DNA of 64,000 bases from Scalesia atractyloides. Lineage: Eukaryota > Streptophyta > Magnoliopsida > Asterales > Asteraceae. A model generated the notes under the pieces. The model had not been told where the DNA came from, searched no databases, and saw only the letters and a program-made list of their open reading frames with translations. Below are positions 60,311 to 64,000 of this stretch, piece by piece. How positions within the stretch are numbered: position 1 is the stretch's first letter; every line of letters starts with the position of its first letter. Made by a program: the position numbers and the translations under genes. The stretch lies in contig CAMTDV010000012.1 in the NCBI GenBank assembly GCA_947069175.1, positions 34,628,341 through 34,692,340 of the forward strand, in the 5' to 3' direction.

Positions 60311-61588
60311 ACTTGTCCTCATCTAATTTATACTTCATACCTAATTAGTGTCTTGTACTTGATCCAGCCACTATGCAAGACTCCTGGAAAAAAGATGGAA
60401 TCCCCTTACAAAAACCCGATCTACACATGAAAATAAGTTTTTTTAAATGCCGAAAATAAGGTGTTATAATACCCGGGCATAAAGAACCATGTTTTGTGCT
60501 CTACCCAAAACCGGTGACACCAGGTATCTTTTTTCAAATCAATACCTCAACCTGAATCCGACCCGATTATTGTCAATAACCCGATTTTTCCATACCTGGC
60601 CATGCCCGGGTCCATACCTGAAAAAAAAGCCCGGTTTTACATAGCCACATAACTCAAAGACCAAAGAGTCAGACTGGCGACAGTGAACGAGGAAGAGAGA
60701 TCGATCAACGAATAGATGGAATGTGTTTAAGGTGCTAGTGGTGAAGCTGGTGGTCGGTGAGATTTTTCTAGCCTTTTCTTTGTAGGATTTTTCTAGCCTT
60801 TTCGTTTCTGTAGGCTCCTAGTTAATCTCCAAAGTTAAATTGGATATTGGAAATTAAAAACAAAAAGTGATGCCATTATGTATGTTCTATCATACATATT
60901 TAGTTTCCAAGAAATCTGTTATAATTTTGAGTGTGGATAGTAACACGTGATAAAATCTTTGGATTAAATGTCACGGGGAAAGAACTTGGTAATATGTTAG
61001 CTGTGTTTGTTATGGTTTTGTTGGTCTTGAACCACTTTTATAATATAAATCGTTGAAATCGTTTATTGCGTAACCAAATTCTTGTTTGGTTATCTGGTTC
61101 GGTATGCTTTTTGGTTATGACCAAAAAAAATTCAAAACTGAACAAACCGAACCAATAAACATCACCGTAAATCATATCACATTCATATATCGATTCATAT
61201 ATATAGAATAACAAACGATTTCCTTCGCGTTGTCAAATCGCTAACTATTAGTGAGACGTCACTCGCCTTCATTAGTAGGTGACTTATTAGTGTTGAGCCC
61301 CTTTCTTTCTCGTCAGTGGTAAACATACACAACGTGTTATGTTTGTTATGTTTAACTCTAGTGGTAACTTATCACTGACGACAAGTTCATATGAACTCTT
61401 TTTAAGTTCCTTGTCAAAGGTAAGTTATCCCTTCAACACCAAGAATCCTTTTCATAGGTAACTTCTTTTCGTTGCTGTTTGGTTCTTACCATGACATTAA
61501 ATTTATCATCATCATCCTTATAAAGATACAGTAAAGAAATTTCCAAAAAGTATCAAATCAAATTACATTTGTTTATTTAAATGGAAGT
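60311..61588. other. Unassigned DNA downstream of COMT copy 2
   Basis: No gene recognised. 60450-60640 has 'acccgggcat...', 'cccgggtcc' words found in dispersed plant repeats. 61080-61160 has 'ttcggtatgctttttggtta' words resembling 55440-55520. Confidence 0.4.
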
Positions 61589-63159
61589 CTATTTGCAAAA
61601 TTCCATAACCCATGTATTGAGAGCACAAGCAACCCTGTTGAAACCTTTAAAACCTGCCCCTTTAGCTAAAGCCTCAAATTCTTTCTCGGTTCTCTCTTTG
61701 CCACCTGGGTTGTGAGCCAACATAATCACGTCGATGTGTATCACATTTTGGCTAGCTGGAGTCGAGTCGGGTGCCTCGGGAAGAATGTATTCGGCCACAA
61801 TCACTTTCCCATTTCCCGGAAGTGATTTGTAGCAGTTCTTTAGAATTTGCAAGCAGTGTGCATCAATCCACTGTCAAATTATACACCAAAACTTTATTAG
61901 AAACAGAATCAAAGTTGGTTATCTTTTTAAATAAGAATTAAAATAAAAAAAGTTTCACCTTCATACAAATAGCATCTCCTTTCGGTACGCTTTCAAACAT
62001 ATCTCCTCCTACATGCTCAATGCCTGCAATAATTTACATTGGTCCAACTTATATATTTTCTATTTGATTCTTGAACCGAAAGTGAAACCATTTCATATGC
62101 ACATACCATGATAAGTTTTGGCATCTTGAATAACATGTGGCAAATCAAAGTTTATACCCTTGAGTGAAGTATGTTTAGAGGTGATCATGTTCAGGCTAGC
62201 ACCCATGCCACCACCAACATCAACTAGTGTTTGGAGACCACTAAAACCATCATACAAGTCTACAATCTTTTTCATCGTCATGGTGGAATGATTAGACATT
62301 CCACTGTTGAAAACCTTGTTAAACCTTTGATCTTTGCCATGGTATTCGAAAGCCGACATACCATAAGCTTTGTTGAATGGGATTCCACCATCCAAAACCG
62401 CATATTTTAGATAGTACCTAACATCATCAATCATTAATCAATCAGTTATCAAATAATTTGTATGATAACCCACATATCCGAATTCCGAAAAAGAGTTAAA
62501 TGTCATTTTAGTCCTTGTGGTTGGGCCATTTTGCCTGTTTAGTCAAAGGTTTCATTTTTCGCCTGTGGGTCCAAAAAGTTTAATAGTTGGCAACGGTGAA
62601 ACCTTTTTGAACCCACAGGCAAAAATGAAACCTTTTGGACTAAACTGGCAAAATGGCCAAAACCACAGGGACTAAAATGGCATTTAACTCTCCGTAAAAT
62701 ATTGAAAAGTGAAATAAAACACTTCAAATTTTACCAGCTCTCCATAAGAACCTTATCCTGGTTCATGAGCAACAAGGGTGCCAATGAAACGCCACCATCA
62801 TTCTTGATCAAGAACTTGCAAACAGGAGCCAAACCATAGAACCGCTCAACGCACCCACAGGCGGTCTCCTTGAGGGTGCATGTGAGCACAGAATGGCTAG
62901 ACAGAAGACTACAGATCCTGTCAACCATCACGGGCGCTTCGGGGTTGTTAACCTTGTGGAGCTGAGCCACCAGTTCAGAAGACGAAAGCGAACCGCCTGG
63001 ACCAGCTTTCGCAATGGTCTCAAGAAAATCAAGATCAATGGCGGATTTCAACACCATTGGCAAGACAGATGCAGTTGCTAGTTGCATTGCAAACAGGAAA
63101 GATTGATCATCTTGGCTTTCTTCCACTGGAACATTCACAGATGCTGATGTTGAACCCAT
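61589..63159 (-). CDS. COMT: Caffeic acid O-methyltransferase-like protein lacking the catalytic His-Asp (copy 2)
   Basis: Four exons on the minus strand: 63159-62735, 62417-62107, 62023-61959 and 61870-61589, all with GT/AG introns, joining to 361 codons including TAG (360 residues; plant COMTs are about 365). The start MGSTSASVNVPVEE is typical. Residues of the family are present: substrate pocket M132, N133, A164, H168, F174, F178, M182, H185, M317, N321; SAM motif DVGGGMG (208-214); catalytic-site Glu at E294 and E326. But at the start of exon 4 the usual W-x-x-HDWSD is reduced to WID by a clean 15-bp deletion, so the catalytic base His and the adjacent SAM-contacting Asp are absent. Family knowledge: this His (269 in alfalfa COMT) deprotonates the phenolic hydroxyl. 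Methylation is therefore unlikely. It could be a pseudoenzyme, since COMTs are dimers, or an early pseudogene. Confidence 0.9.
62493..62691. mobile_element. MITE in intron 1 of COMT copy 2
   Basis: About 199 bp with nearly perfect terminal inverted repeats: 'agagttaaatgtcatttta' with 'gtccttgtggttgggccatt' on the left, and the inverse '...aaaccacagggacta' with 'aaatggcatttaactct' on the right. The arms pair along most of the element. It is absent from the same intron in copy 1, so it inserted after the gene duplication or was lost there. Confidence 0.85.
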
Positions 63160-63235
63160 CTTTGATATCTTAGATGAATTAATTGATCTTTATATGTGGA
63201 TACAAGATGGAATATGAAAGAACCATTGCATATGT

Positions 63236-63246
63236 ATGTATATATA
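63236..63246 (-). promoter_or_regulatory. Candidate TATA box of COMT copy 2
   Basis: TATATATAC-type stretch on the minus strand about 80 bases upstream of the ATG, in sequence shared with copy 1. With so much AT in the region the assignment is tentative. Confidence 0.45.
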
Positions 63247-63258
63247 CACTTGAGATTC

Positions 63259-63265
63259 ACCAACC
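63259..63265 (+). promoter_or_regulatory. Candidate AC element (MYB site) of COMT copy 2
   Basis: ACCAACC, the core of the AC elements bound by R2R3-MYB regulators of lignin and phenylpropanoid genes, lies about 100 bases upstream of the ATG, just beyond the TATA candidate. The aligned position of copy 1 reads ACCTATT. Confidence 0.5.
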
Positions 63266-63537
63266 TCATGGAGTCTGGACCTCACTGGTGTAAGTGTTTG
63301 CACACTTGTTTGGAACAAGTTTCTTTGACCCACGTTGAAAAGTCATAAAATATAATATTTTGACTTCAAATGAATGCAAGTACTCCGACAAAATCCTCAC
63401 TATGGATGAATACAAAGAAGAGGGTTTGGCAGCAGTTTATGGCTGTGACCACCAATCTTCTGCCATCACTTACGCACATGATGACTGACCACTCATAATC
63501 CGATTCGCAATTTCGCATGGATAGATCAACCATCGGG

Positions 63538-63690
63538 CAGTGGTGGATCTAGCCTTAAATTTTTTTAGGGTATCCTCGTGTATTTGTTTAGGGGTATCTT
63601 TTGTATTAAAACCGAAAAAAAATTATACTACGAAAAGAGAGTTGAGGGCTAGTCCGGACTATCCCTACTTGTGCGCTATACCCACCACTG
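63538..63690. mobile_element. Short hAT-like MITE
   Basis: About 153 bp with ends CAGTGGTGGATCT... and ...TACCCACCACTG, an inverted CAGTGGTGG as in hAT-type non-autonomous elements. An 8-bp target duplication was not clear. No coding content. Confidence 0.55.
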
Positions 63691-64000
63691 ATCATTGGTT
63701 TACTTGTTGGACTGTTTTTGTATGAGTACAAAAAATAGCGAATTTTTATTAAAAAATTGTAAAAAAATTAGCATTTTTTTAGACTTTTTTAATTAAATTT
63801 TTAGTTTTCTCATTTATATGTAGTTTTCTCATGATCGTCTTCCATAGATAGTGTAGAAATAAAGATATTAAATATCACGAATTTAAGATTTTAAAATATG
63901 GAATTTAAAGCAGTCAATTTAATTATGATTTTCTTTAAATAATTCTTCTAAGTTTCATTGTTCAAATTAGATAATTTTAATCCTCAACTGATTTGATAGA
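63691..64000. other. Unassigned AT-rich end of window
   Basis: No gene or element recognised; 'agttttctcat' occurs twice near 63802 and 63824, recalling the end of the family 6 element. Confidence 0.35.

Noticed and set aside
61871..61905. An alternative upstream acceptor that could restore His-Asp in COMT copy 2
   Set aside because: The intron sequence just upstream of exon 4 encodes no such residues in any frame, so splicing cannot bring them back.

Overview
This window is nuclear DNA from a flowering plant, almost certainly an Asteraceae (daisy family) genome. The evidence is an intron-containing caffeic acid O-methyltransferase gene with four exons whose protein closely resembles Asteraceae COMTs, very AT-rich intergenic DNA, and a dense nest of plant LTR retrotransposons, solo LTRs, foldback elements and MITEs. 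I cannot name the species. Apart from the O-methyltransferase pair, I recognise no intact host gene.

Layout: 1-2453 is the decayed 3' end of a Ty1/copia-like element (an additional ORF after pol, then a polypurine tract and an LTR). 2458-6010 holds gypsy-type LTR debris with an inverted repeat. 6011-8162 is mostly unassigned. 8163-11345 is a nested foldback element. 11731-24075 is a 12.3-kb unit with 271-bp LTRs and a 5-bp target duplication (AAATT). Its interior is built of head-to-head copies of copia leader and pol remnants, so the whole unit is strongly self-complementary. 24081-28644 holds a minisatellite, tRNA-derived SINE-like sequence and LTR debris. 28645-31019 is a copia RNase H remnant split by a solo LTR. 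31495-32300 is a gypsy integrase remnant.

32622-36802 is a COMT pseudogene on the minus strand, whose first intron is swollen to 2.9 kb by a satellite-like array and MITEs. 37179-54547 is a row of short inverted-repeat elements, each bounded by TA microsatellites. Two gypsy insertions interrupt it: a full-length element (40600-50940) and a solo LTR of the same family (51843-54445). 56112-58025 is a second-family solo LTR. 61589-63159 is the second COMT copy, also minus strand, with an intact 360-codon spliced frame, a small MITE in intron 1 and a candidate AC element in its promoter.

Main observations. (1) The two COMT copies have decayed in complementary ways. The upstream copy keeps the catalytic His-Asp but has frameshifts and stops. 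The other keeps an open frame but has lost exactly the catalytic His-Asp through a clean 15-bp deletion. (2) The gypsy LTR family carries three tRNA-like modules at a 166-169 bp period, plus a fourth in opposite orientation, in all three LTRs seen here, including a clearly diverged one. (3) At least seven different inverted-repeat elements lie end to end with a microsatellite at nearly every junction, suggesting serial insertion into microsatellite landing sites. (4) The 12.3-kb copia unit would give a transcript with multi-kilobase double-stranded arms.

All alignments were made by eye. Percent identities are therefore not quoted, and boundaries of decayed elements are approximate unless TG...CA ends and target duplications are cited.
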